A stretch of 64,000 nucleotides of DNA. Origin: Aspidiotus rigidus. Taxonomy: Eukaryota; Arthropoda; Insecta; Hemiptera; Diaspididae. Positions within the stretch are counted from its first letter, which is position 1, and the number at the start of each line of letters is the position of its first letter. The DNA is taken from assembly GCA_035079385.1 (NCBI GenBank), contig JAVHKY010000061.1:620001-684000 (forward strand), written 5' to 3'. This document shows positions 23,983 through 34,125 of the stretch, one piece after another. Position numbers and translations under genes: made by a program. The notes beneath the pieces were generated by a model. That model was not told the origin of the DNA. It worked only from the letters and a program-made list of their open reading frames with translations, and searched no databases.

Positions 23983-26249
23983 TCTCTTTATATAATAGAT
24001 AGATTATCACTAATATTGGAGTTGAAAAGTCTGAAAGTAAATTATGACGTCACGACTGAATATGGCAGATTGGTAGCCTATTATGTTCAGACTCGGCTCC
24101 AATATAACCACCCTCTAATTTTATCTCTCTCTCTCTCCTCCTCCTCTGAACGCCGTAGTTATGGTATGGTATATGAACGTATAATAATGCGTATCAAGAC
24201 TAGTGCATACTTACGTAGCATGCTGAGTAATACACTGCGCGTGTTTTACTCATTTAGAACACGATTTAGAACCTCCGGTTAGCCGTCTGCGGGACATATG
24301 TGAAGGAAGACACTAATAAAGGACGGAAGTTTCTTCTTCTTCCTTCTTCCTTCGGAAGACGCGCGCGAGCGTACGTGTGTGTGTGCTTGTGTGTACATCA
24401 GAAACTTCTTTTCTAGTCGAGTCGTGATAGACGTGAAGACCACGGACTCACTATTCCATTATTCGGAGGTCAATGATGGATTATTGATACGTCACCGCAG
24501 AAGCTTAGAAATGAAAGTAACACAGATTAATGAGTACTTATAGGTAAGCGTAATAGGATACAAATAATCAATTAGTGATAAACAAATTGTGGAGAGAGTA
24601 GTTTGGTGTTTTGTAAGAAGAGGAGAGTATAATAGTGACGATCGAGTAAGGTTCTATCATATTATGTATTCATCATATACTATAAATAAGATCTTTGCAG
24701 TACGTACACATACAATTTAGCGCGGTTTTGATTTTTTCAGTTCTTCTAGCTAGTGTAGTTCAGTTTCAGTGAGCGTTCGGGAACCAGTGTCGCATCGCGT
24801 GTTCAGACTACCTATAGATAGTACATACACTTCGTTGTCGCATCGTGTTGCATGAATGCACTGTAAGTATTCCCTGTTAATGTTGACTGTAGAGTAAAAT
24901 CTTGGATCACGTCACTTCGAACGGTCAATATGTGATAGTACAGTGATAGTAGCCCATACACATGATCTACATTTATGTAACATTATTAGGTGAGTGTAAT
25001 AAGTTTTTGTTCAATTATTGTTTTTAGTACGGTACGTAACCTAAAAGGAATACCGGTATAGGCCTAGGAGACATCTGTTGAACTATTGCTGTGATTTCAT
25101 TTCGGGTTACTTGGTGTTCGCTTCCTTTGTATATCATGTTCCATTGGTAAGTAACGGCTGTTATCTAATGGTGAAAATTAATTGATAATACATTCTCCAA
25201 TAAATAATTAATCATAGTGGCATGCATATTAGCCGTAATAAACTTGATCGTCCGATCCGGCGGCGGCTCTCATATGAGCAGTGTGCCCGTGTGTCGTTGT
25301 CCTAACATTGAGGAAGGATGAACGAAATCACTTGAATAAAGGTCTAAGTACTTCATTGCGGCGAAGCTTTGGAAACTCGAGAAAGCCGCGGAAGACGATT
25401 TGACTGTAGTAGAAATCCTTTCGGTACTTACTTTGCGTATCCTAACCCTTCAGGCGCCCCCTTATCATATCATTTGACAGGAAAATATGGATTTTGTTTT
25501 TGAATGTTTGTAATACCCGAATCCATACACATTTGATGGAGTTAACATTTGACGATCGCTCATTCCTATTTTACTGCCTTCGGCATTCATCAATCGGAAA
25601 GTGGGGTCTGAATAGGGAGACAACTCCTATTTTTATCGTTCGTCCACAATTATCCAACCCCATCTGTCGTTCACTTCTTCCGTTATCTATCTAGCTCTAT
25701 TTCTCAATAAAATAGGAATGTATTTTTCCTTGTAGTACCGCTAGGTGAATACTGTCCCGCGAGACCGTAGTATCGTCTGTTGTTAATCATGCATCTGCCC
25801 ATTCCGCAGCGTTCTCCGTATTTCATGGTCTCACGACTGACCTTACGAAGTGAGTGAGTGACGACCTTTGACTATATATTATACTAGCGTCTGTTGCGTC
25901 GTCGCGGACAGCCACTAGCAAGGTAAGTACCAATTTTGGAATAAGAAAATAATTTTTTTCTATAAAAATTTTCTGAAAAAAAAAAAAAATGATCAAGAAC
26001 AACGCGGCAATTTACTAATATAAAAGGATAGCATTCTATTCACCAGCAAAAAGACCACAGGAACTGCTCCAATGAACAGACAATATAGGTATTTTTCTCT
26101 GTGCGGACACTAAATTTCTTCTCTTCTAAAAAATAATTAGAAAAACTTCCCTATTTTTGAAACAGGTTTAGCTTCATTACATTCTTTGGTCCGCTTATGT
26201 ATAAGGCCAGTCTGCCCCTTGTGGTTGCATTTTCTGAAAAAAACATATC
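23983..26249. other. No confirmed gene; possible promoter or 5' exon region
   Basis: Locally less AT-rich, with CpGs. It contains initiator-like TCAGT motifs near 24739-24770 and good donor matches at 24863 (ACT|GTAAGTAT) and about 25922 (AAG|GTAAGTAC). These could mark 5' untranslated exons of a + strand transcript. No coding exon was recognised. Confidence 0.3.
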
Positions 26250-27120
26250 ACCCACTTTAATCAAACTGTATTTTAAAATATGAGTTCTACTTTGGAAGCA
26301 TTTCTAAAAAAAAACATATTGCTAAACTTTAACCAAACCCTATTTCAAAATGAGTTCTACTTTGGTCGCATTAAAAAAAAAATATATATATATATTTCCA
26401 AAAACCGAAAAAAATTTTCTGGCATAGCCAAATAAATGAAGATCATGTTTTATGTCTCTTATATTTTGTCAGTCATCTTGAAATAAGTATTCTAGTCTAG
26501 ACTTCTACTAGGTCAAGTGTTTGTGAGATATTACTCGTTTGTCCCCTTACCTTTCTTGGCGTCGTAAGTCTTGTATGAGAAATATTTTGAGGTATCGCCT
26601 TTCTTGGGGCTCACTCGCTCCGCTCGTTCGGCTTCTTTCTTGGTCCCTGTCTCAATTTAGCATAAGTCTGATATAAAATATTTTGGACTTTCGCCTTTTG
26701 TGGGGCTCAATCGCTCCGCTCGTTCGCCCCCTTTCTTGCTGTTGTATAAGAATGGTATGAGAAATATTTTGAGCTATCGCACAGGTATATATTTGCACGC
26801 GCACGCGGGACGTACTCGCAAATTTCTGAATCACCAACGGGGTAGAGATGTGCACGCGCACGCGGGGTGTACTCGCAAATTTCAAAATCGGGGTACGGTG
26901 AGAGAAAAGACACGAAACACGTCAACTTTAACCAAACCCTATTTTAAAATGAGTTCTACTTGGTTGCATTTCTAAAAAAAACATAAGTTATTGCTAAACT
27001 TTTATGAAATCCTATTTTTAAATGAGTTCCACTTTGGTCGCATTTCTTGAAAAAAAAAAAACATAATTCCAAACTTTAACCAAACCTTATTTTAAAATGA
27101 GCTCTATTTTGGTCACATTT
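26250..27120. repeat. Cluster of three short tandem-repeat families
   Basis: A ~65-bp unit with TTTAACCAAACCCTATTT and AAAATGAGTTCTACTTTGG occurs repeatedly at 26255-26370 and 26925-27110. Between these, a ~110-bp unit (GAAATATTTTGAG.TATCGC, then GGGGCTCA.TCGCTCCGCTCGTTCG) occurs about three times at 26560-26780. Two ~62-bp units (TGCACGCGCACGCGGG, ACTCGCAAATTT) lie at 26795-26885. It is non-coding. Confidence 0.7.
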
Positions 27121-27418
27121 TGAGGTTTCCCTACTTTCTTATTCTTTTGACGATCCTCTCAATCTATCAGAATTTCTTTCTTTCCAGAAATTACTTTTCG
27201 CAACTTTTCCTGATTTAGAATCAATGCGGTTTCTCAATTTATGGCCAGAAATACTAGACGAAGTCATACTCAAGCGAGTAATACAAACGGAGTAATTTAC
27301 AATTTTAGCCACAGAAATTAAACGACGCCGGAGCGCTTTCGATTAAACAATCATTGTCAACGGGGACTGGAAAGCGACTGAACCAACTCCGGCTGTAAAC
27401 TAGAAACATACGAGGAAA

Positions 27419-27769
27419 TCAGGATTGAACCAGCGAGTCATCACGACATGAATCATACTCGTAAACTAGTTCAATCAACCCCTCATCAGGTATGTACCTG
27501 TTGAGCACATTAAGGTCGTCGTTATTTAAATGATGGATTATTTCGATGTGTTCTAACGCTTTTCGCTTCGAATACGCGTTTTCTCTATAGAGGAGGACCT
27601 CGGACCCCTCTTTAATGCTATGACCGCTAGTGATTAGATGGTCCGCAAACGCCGATTCACCTGTATTCTTCTTTTCCCACGCCTTCCTGTGTTCAGCGAT
27701 TCTAATTTTCAACTGACGGCCTGTCTCGCCAATATAAATTCCATTACAATCCTTACACTAATTGGGAGA
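27419..27769 (-). pseudogene. GIY-YIG endonuclease segment, inverted arm copy
   Basis: Encodes the same 97 residues as the + strand copy at 28391-28684, from K-I-R-I-A-E-H-R to S-L-V-Q-S, with the N-G-I-Y-I-G-E-T-G-R motif just upstream at about 27715-27750. It lacks an adjoining reverse transcriptase in its own orientation, so it is a duplicated fragment. Confidence 0.8.
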
Positions 27770-27888
27770 CCAACAAATATTGAGGAGATTGAAAAATTCA
27801 CCCAATTCTTCTTAGCGAACATTTGTTTGAATCGAAAGGTCTCCCATATGTTGCATGGCGGTTGCTCTGGGGATATTGGGGAATAGGT

Positions 27889-28292
27889 ACGTAAAAGAAG
27901 TTAGACGTGTGATAAACGAGTGTGAATTTATTATTAAAACTCCCTCGCTAAAAAGATTGCTCCTGGAGCCCAACCCTGTGCCTCCCCTCTTGTACAGGCT
28001 ACCAAAAGTCCATAAAAAAGATAACCCGATGCGTCCGGTCGTATCCTTTGTGTCCTCCCCCACGTACGCTCTGGCGAAATTTTTGGACCGATGGTTTAAA
28101 TCGAGAGTTGACCATGAGTCACCTTACTCGGTGAAAAATTCGGTCTCCTTGGCTGATAGGCTTAAGGATAATAATCTTCCGCTGGGATCGACCCTGTGTT
28201 CATTTGATGTGATCGGCCTGTTCCCCAATATCCCCAGAGCAACCGCCATGCAACATATGGGAGACCTTTCGATTCAAACAAATGTTCGCTAA
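27889..28292 (+). pseudogene. Penelope-like reverse transcriptase fragment
   Basis: In frame are L-L-Y-R-L-P-K-V-H-K, then R-P-V-V-S-F-V-S-S-P-T-Y-A-L-A-K-F-L-D, then S-F-D-V-I-G-L-F-P-N-I-P. These match the thumb-side and motif-A region of Penelope reverse transcriptases. The frame closes at 28292 before the catalytic Y-x-D-D region, and the endonuclease follows about 60 bp later. Most of the palm is therefore deleted and the element cannot encode active enzyme. Confidence 0.85.
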
Positions 28293-28342
28293 GCAGAATT
28301 GGGTGAATTTTTCAATCTCCTCAATATTGTTGGTCTCCCAAT

Positions 28343-28684
28343 TAGTGTAAGGATTGTAATGGAATTTATATTGGCGAGACAGGCCGTCAGTTGAAAATTA
28401 GAATCGCTGAACACAGGAAGGCGTGGGAAAAGAAGAATACAGGTGAATCGGCGTTTGCGGACCATCTAATCACTAGCGGTCATAGCATTAAAGAGGGGTC
28501 CGAGGTCCTCCTCTATAGAGAAAACGCGTATTCGAAGCGAAAAGCGTTAGAACACATCGAAATAATCCATCATTTAAATAACGACGACCTTAATGTGCTC
28601 AACAGGTACATACCTGATGAGGGGTTGATTGAACTAGTTTACGAGTATGATTCATGTCGTGATGACTCGCTGGTTCAATCCTGA
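28343..28684 (+). pseudogene. Penelope-like GIY-YIG endonuclease segment
   Basis: After a TAG the frame reads C-K-D-C-N-G-I-Y-I-G-E-T-G-R-Q, containing the C-x2-C knuckle and GIY-YIG core typical of Penelope endonucleases. It continues through R-I-A-E-H-R-K-A-W, F-A-D-H and the conserved E-x-I-E-I-I-H-H region to the stop at 28684. The module looks intact but is separated from the truncated reverse transcriptase by stops and a deletion. Confidence 0.85.
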
Positions 28685-28845
28685 TTTCCTCGTATGTTTC
28701 TAGTTTACAGCCGGAGTTGGTTCAGTCGCTTTCCAGTCCCCGTTGACAATGATTGTTTAATCGAAAGCGCTCCGGCGTCGTTTAATTTCTGTGGCTAAAA
28801 TTGTAAATTACTCCGTTTGTATTACTCGCTTGAGTATAACTTCGT

Positions 28846-29909
28846 CTAGTAGTTTTCCTGATTTGTTTTTTCTTTTTCATTCAAGTACAGCTCTGCATTG
28901 CTTATCAATTTCAGCTGTTCAGCATTTCTAATAAGAGGCCAATAGTGAACATCTTGATAATACGTTAAATCAATAGTGTAACTCCCCTTTTCACTGAACT
29001 TGTAATCAATTTTTCTCATGTTTGTGAAAGCTTTGTTGACAACATGTACACAAATATTCAATGGTACACAAATACTCGTATTCAAATTGTATATCCGACT
29101 AACAGCAATAATCTCTATATGATCAGCAAAAGTGCTGAATTTTAACATACTTCTCACATACTTATTAACATTTCCCTCAATTATGTAATTTGTAAAAAGA
29201 TCTTTCTCTTTTTCAATATAGTCGATGCACTTCTTTCTAATGCTGATATAATTTTCCTTAATAAAATACAAAATTGAATGAAAAAGGCAGTCTCCATCGC
29301 CTGGAACAGGCTATGCAAAGTCTAATTCTTGCTTTTCAATAAACTAAAATCAATCATTCTTGCATTAAATTATCTACCTTTTTTGCAAAAGAAAATATGA
29401 CGTAACAATTCAGCGTTTATTTTTCAAAAATATGCAGATTACAGTCTTTTTATGACTAAATCCCTCAAGAAATGTCAAGGTTTTTCTATACAGGACAGAA
29501 GTTGTCAAACTTTCTTCTGTAAAAATTCTTATAAATAGGTATACTGAAGTACTGAGATTTCAACGTTTTACTCTCTTCAAGCGTACCTATTATACAATTA
29601 AAATGTAGAAAAAGGAAAAAAAAAAAAAAAGAAAAAGTTTGATCTTCTCATTCTGTTTATCTGAAACAAACCAAAGAAAATACAAATTAATGATCATTTT
29701 GATAAATAAGACACTTCAAAGTTATGATACATCTAGACAGTATTTGAATTGTATTACCTCATCAGCGTATTGCATTGATTAAAAGTCAAAGATATTTTTC
29801 CTACTTGGAAATTTTTTTAGATCATTTTTACACAAAACTACTTTCTCTGTAGATTCTGCGAGAAAAAACATGTCATCTGTAACAACATATTTCTGTGGTG
29901 AATTGGGTT
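28846..29909 (-). CDS. OTU-domain cysteine protease gene fragment (two exons), 3' end broken by retroelement
   Basis: Exon 1 (29909-29805) follows a long pyrimidine tract and CTCGAG acceptor and ends at a GTAGGA donor. Exon 2 starts at 29300 after CCTGTTCCAG. Both are phase 1 and join as K-F-P-S-D-G-D-C-L-F-H-S. D-G-D-C-L-F is the OTU catalytic Asp/Cys motif. Later come S-T-F-A-D-H-I-E-I-I-A-V-S and Y-Q-D-V-H-Y-W, the conserved helix and the catalytic His. OTU proteins are usually deubiquitinases. The stop now used (28846-28848) lies inside the Penelope-like insertion. Across that insertion the same frame would run a further ~15 codons to a TGA near 27160. Upstream exons were not found. It could be a host gene or part of an older mobile element. 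Confidence 0.6.
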
Positions 29910-31356
29910 CTCGAGAAAAAAGAGAAAAGAAAAAAAATGAAACAATTCTTGTCAAATGTTTGCTTTTCTGAAAAAATCTGCACACTTACAGGATAGGGGA
30001 ATTTTCAACAATATTGATCTATATAGGTACACTGGGGAATAAATAAAGATCTTAAACACGTCCTAATCACATATGAGCGGGTGAAGTGTGAATACCTCAT
30101 CTGCCATACAAAATAGAATTGACGTACCTACCTATATCTACAGAATCAAGGATCACTATAATAATATGTTACGATCTAATTTCCTTGAAAAATTCCTGAT
30201 ATATGACAGTAAATACAAAGTATACGTAAGTTCTGAGAAGTATTTTCGACAAATATTTGATAGTGAAGTCAGATTTAGGATAACAATCTTCGTTTTTCAA
30301 AACGCTTCATGAATATGAATACGTCCAAATTATTAGGACATAACTGCAAATCGGCTCTGGTCAAAATACAGCCTGATGCCTTCTCACACCTACATACTAT
30401 CACTTTGACCATGCCAATCATGTTGATATGTAGATAGGTCAGTTCTATTTTTTACGGCAGAAAGGAGTAAATATAAGATCTGATATATACTAAAAAAAAA
30501 AAAACTTGTCTTCTGTTTCATGAATCCATATCATTCATTTAAGAAAAACCTTCATCACATTTTGTTATCAAACATCATTTCATAGTCAAATGTACGTTCT
30601 AAAACAAGGTAGCTAGCCTACTAATATTTTAGGTACAATTTCTTACCAAAACTCTGGACAATAATATCAATGCTTTAGAAAATCAGCAGAGTTACATCGC
30701 AAGCGTTCCAAAGTTTTGAAAAATGATAAATTGGCCACCGTACTTTTTCACAAATCAAAACGAACTTTGCAGCTTGATTTCTTCTTGCAACTACAACAGA
30801 CCAAGGAAAAAAGTGTTAGGTAATTCAGAACTTTTCACAATAAAACTTGAACCAATGTGATATTTCAGAAGTTCTTTGAACAAACAATCAAGAAATGCTA
30901 TCATATATACAATGAAAGTTCTTGGAACGAACAATCAAGTAACGGACGAACAATCAAGTAACGAACAATCAAGTAACGTTAGCTATTATAAATTACAATA
31001 ATGGTGTTTACAATGAAGGCAAACTTACCTGATTCAGATGTTGAAGTTCCATCCCACGTCCAGAATTCAGGAATTCTTGTCTTCAATCAAATTTAATTTT
31101 TAAATTAGGTCGAAAACAAATTTCAAAACATAAGCAGCCTATAAAATATTATTATCACTTCACTTACAACTTGGAACTACCTGAAAGATTCTTTGGCATA
31201 GTGCTTGCTTCGCTCGCTTATAATCGTCCAATGCTGATCAACGAACGTACATCACCGACCAATAGAAACACCTTTTTCGGTATTCTGATCTCTCACAATC
31301 TTACCAAATCTCACACCGTAAATGTAAACAAACACTGCGTTCTTTTATTATAAGAG
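29910..31356. other. No gene recognised
   Basis: Should contain further 5' exons if the OTU gene is complete, but I cannot point to one. At 30920-30978 a short tandem of CGAACAATCAAGTAA (about four copies) is visible. Confidence 0.4.
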
Positions 31357-31548
31357 ATGGACTGCGCTAAGCCCCGCGAAACGCGGCACGACATCTCGGA
31401 GGTAAGACCTTAGACAACACGGGTTTGGATATGAGCGGCAATGATCACCTTGTATGAAAATACACGCAAAACGTGGTGCATGCTGCTTACGCTTATCAGA
31501 TCTGTGGACGCGCTTTTCGCTCATTTTATACACGTTAGCGCAGTCCAT
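31357..31548. repeat. 192-bp MITE, first of a row of three
   Basis: ATGGACTGCGCTAA at the left is matched exactly by TTAGCGCAGTCCAT at the right (14-bp TIRs). The interior is non-coding. No obvious target duplication. Confidence 0.75.
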
Positions 31549-31591
31549 ACAATATATAGTCAAAGGTGACGACGATGAACGGCCACGATTT

Positions 31592-31846
31592 GGACCGGGC
31601 AGCGCTAGCATCGCATAAAATTTTTCAATTTTTAAAAATCTCTCAAGATATTTCCATCTGAAGGGAAATTTTCCGCTCTTCAATTTTGTTCCTTACAAGT
31701 ACACGCCTAAATTCATTATTTTTGGAGAGATTTAAGAAAAACTAAAAAATCACCTTTAGTTTCAAGTCACAATCACCGTTTGCTTATCAGTACTTTCTGA
31801 GTATTTTAAATGGGCGACGCTAGCGATCCTACAATATTCCCGGTCC
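31592..31846. mobile_element. GGACCGGGCA-type MITE, third copy (reverse orientation)
   Basis: Reverse-complement copy of the family at 9705 and 20014. The ends are GGACCGGGCAGCGCTAGCAT and GCTAGCGATCCTACAATATT-CCCGGTCC, and the inner AGTACACGCCTAAATTCATT is shared. Confidence 0.85.
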
Positions 31847-31850
31847 GAAT

Positions 31851-32012
31851 AGGGCTTTTCCGCTTTTACAATGTTTACATTTTTCATCAGTTTGCAGGAC
31901 AAATACCATGAGAGCAAGAGAGACAGAAGGAGAGGGACGCTATCATTTTGTCTTTCTTGCACTCATCGGATTTGTCCTGCAAACTGAGAAAAATGTAAAC
32001 ATTGTGAGCCCT
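31851..32012. repeat. 162-bp MITE directly abutting the previous one
   Basis: AGGGCT...ACAATGTTTACATTTTT..AGTTTGCAGGACAAAT is repeated in inverse at the right end (ATTTGTCCTGCAAACT...AATGTAAACATTGTGAGCCCT), giving arms of about 55 bp. Confidence 0.75.
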
Positions 32013-32196
32013 GTATAGCTTCTACCCTACAAAGTTGGATTGACGTATATACAAATTGACGACCGGGAAGAAGTTCCATTTTCTTAAACTAAGATTAATT
32101 CGGCTAATAGAGGTGTAAATATGCGTTTTAAAGATGATTTTTTGATGAGCAATCCAATTATCATACTAGTTTTCTGATACAAGCATCCCTCGGTCC

Positions 32197-32321
32197 TATT
32201 GAAATATGTGGCAACTTTGCATTGTCTACCTAGTATCATGTACCTATCGTCTATTGACTGTCTAGTTGTTAATAAAGTGTGTTGTCGTTGAAGCGATCTG
32301 CGTATCTCTCTTGAATTTAAA
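32197..32321 (+). repeat. Copia element, left LTR
   Basis: Very short LTR, followed within a base or two by TGGTAGCAGAGCGTGG, a primer-binding site of the kind used by many Copia elements (half initiator-tRNA). Boundaries are approximate. Confidence 0.75.
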
Positions 32322-32401
32322 ATGGTAGCAGAGCGTGGTTGGAATTTGGTTGGAATTTTTGAATTTTGTGAACGGTGATTTTTCCTGAGGTGATAGCCAT
32401 T

Positions 32402-32672
32402 ATGTTGTCATCAACTTTAATCCCGCTTCGTATTTTTGATGGAACCAGCTATCAAGGATGGAGAACTCGCGTTCAATTGGTATTAGAATCCAAAGATCTA
32501 CTTGATTTTCTTACTGACGACCCTCCTGCCTCAGGTGACAAAAGTGCAGTTAGTACTTGGAAAAGGAAAGATGCAAACGCGCGGAGAATAATTACTGATT
32601 GAGTGAATAGCGACATCTTTCAGATTGTTATGCAGGAAAAGACAGCGAAAAGTATGATCAACTGTGTATAAT
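32402..32672 (+). pseudogene. Copia Gag N-terminal remnant
   Basis: From the ATG, L-I-P-L-R-I-F-D-G-T-S-Y-Q-G-W and later L-D-F-L-T-D-D match the N-terminus of Copia Gag (F-x-G-x-N-Y-x-x-W type). A TGA at 32600 interrupts the frame, which then continues to about 32672, where the sequence jumps to Pol. Confidence 0.75.
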
Positions 32673-33357
32673 CTAAAAATAGAAAAACCTTGCGTTGAAA
32701 GTAAATTTACAAAGAAGCCCTTCCGGCAATTGATAGGTTGTCTTAGTTACATAAGTATAATGACTCGTCCAGATATAGCTTATGCTGTACGAAAATTAAG
32801 TGAATTTCAAAATTGTGCAACTGATGAGATTTATAATGGAAATCATATTCTTCCATATTTAAAAGGTACTGTAGATTCAGGTTTGACGTATTCTAAGAAT
32901 GAAAATTTTAATGAGTTTATTGGATATGTTGATGCTGATTTTGGTGGTGATACTGTAGATAGAAAATCACGGTCTGGATTTGCTCTTTTTATTGGAAATA
33001 ATCTTATCACATGGAAAACCAGTAAACAACAAAATGTTGCGTCATCTACAACATGAGGCTGAATTTGTTGCTTTATCAACAGCAATATGTGAAGGTTTAT
33101 GGATTAAGCAATTACTTTTGGAGATTTCTATTGAAGTTAAAGTTATAACTATGTACGAAGATGATAGGAATGCTATTTTATTGAGTAATAATAAAGATAA
33201 TTATAAGCGTTGTAAGCATATAGGTTTGAAGCCTAAATTCATAACTGATGAAATTGAAAAAGGTAACGTAGTTGTTAAATATATTAAATCAGAATTTCAG
33301 ACCGCCGATATTTTTACTAAACCCCTAACAATTTTGTTTGACATTGAGATGCATTAG
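32664..33357 (+). pseudogene. Copia Pol C-terminal remnant (RT end and RNase H)
   Basis: Contains F-R-Q-L-I-G-C-L-S-Y-I, T-R-P-D-I-A-Y-A-V, Y-V-D-A-D-F-G-G-D and A-S-S-T-T, then after a +1 frameshift at about 33055 E-A-E-F-V-A-L-S and D-I-F-T-K-P-L. These are the hallmark segments of the end of Copia reverse transcriptase and RNase H. Protease, integrase and the RT catalytic centre are deleted. Confidence 0.88.
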
Positions 33358-33489
33358 GCATCATATAAATTTGTTGATATAAATTAGTTACCATTATTTT
33401 ATAAGTATTATATTTTTTATTTGTATTTGAGTGTGTTCTAAACTTAGTACCTGTATATTAAAAAAAAAAAAAAAAATGAAGGGGAGAAA

Positions 33490-33616
33490 TATTGAAATAT
33501 GTGGCAACACTGTATTGTCCACCTAGTATCATGTAGGTACCTATCGTCTATTGGGTTTAGTTGTTAATAAAGGGTGTTGTCGTTCAAGCGATCTGCGTAC
33601 CTCTCTTGAATTTAAA
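33490..33616 (+). repeat. Copia element, right LTR
   Basis: Copy of 32197-32321 with scattered differences, including an extra AGGT near 33535. Confidence 0.75.
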
Positions 33617-34125
33617 AGTTCCAATATTGGTGGAAGAAAGCTCCAATTTCGTAGATCAGAATTTTTCCTTGTTATTCCAGCAATGAAGTAGTGTCTTATC
33701 ATGATTCACCTACTCGCACCAATTGTCCAAAAGATTTAGTTTGAGGCTTGTCATCAATCACCCCTTGTATCCGCTGATGTAGAAGTATTGCTAAAAAATT
33801 TAGTAATGCTCGGTTAACTTGCTACAAAAATTTTTAGCGCTAAAATTCTTTCTTTATTATTAATTTTTTTTCTTTGCTGTTTGGGTAATGGAAATCGTCA
33901 CTGTAATGTTTTCGAGTTGAGCGCTCTTTTGTACTTAATTTTCCAGGAACAGAGCAGTGACGAATAATGAACATTTTATAGGAGCGTGTTAGCATTGTAA
34001 TAAAGGATATCATCTAGTGTTTTCTGTTGTAACAGAATACCGGGTGGACCAGGAAAATGTTACCAGTTCAGTAGGAATTTGCGCTAAATTCATTCCAGCG
34101 GAAAAACGCGAAACGATAGATGTAT
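33617..34125. other. No gene recognised
   Basis: AT-rich spacer between the Copia element and the ACTAGT-rich element. Nothing supportable seen. Confidence 0.45.

Larger units (their letters stand above)
27217..28852. mobile_element. Inverted-duplicated Penelope-like element with 12-bp target duplication
   Basis: Flanked by the perfect direct repeat TTTTCCTGATTT (27205-27216 and 28853-28864). The body is a giant palindrome. The left arm (about 27252-27888) is the reverse complement of the right arm (about 28217-28852) with only a few mismatches, around a ~330-bp single-copy centre encoding reverse-transcriptase residues. Each arm carries a GIY-YIG endonuclease segment. Reverse transcriptase plus C-terminal GIY-YIG is diagnostic of Penelope-like elements. 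It inserted into the 3' end of an OTU-protease gene. Confidence 0.88.
32197..33616 (+). mobile_element. Internally deleted Copia-type LTR retrotransposon
   Basis: A ~125-bp direct repeat at both ends (TATTGAAATATGTGGCAAC... to ...CTCTTGAATTTAAA) brackets a primer-binding-like TGGTAGCAGAGCG directly after the left copy and a purine-rich GAAGGGGAG before the right copy. Flanks GGTCC / GTTCC suggest a 5-bp duplication with one change. Inside are the start of Gag and the end of Pol only. The LTRs differ at several positions, so the insertion is not recent. Confidence 0.85.

Noticed and set aside
26250..27120. CRISPR-like repeat array
   Set aside because: Repeats are degenerate, of several families and without uniform spacers, and the DNA is eukaryotic.
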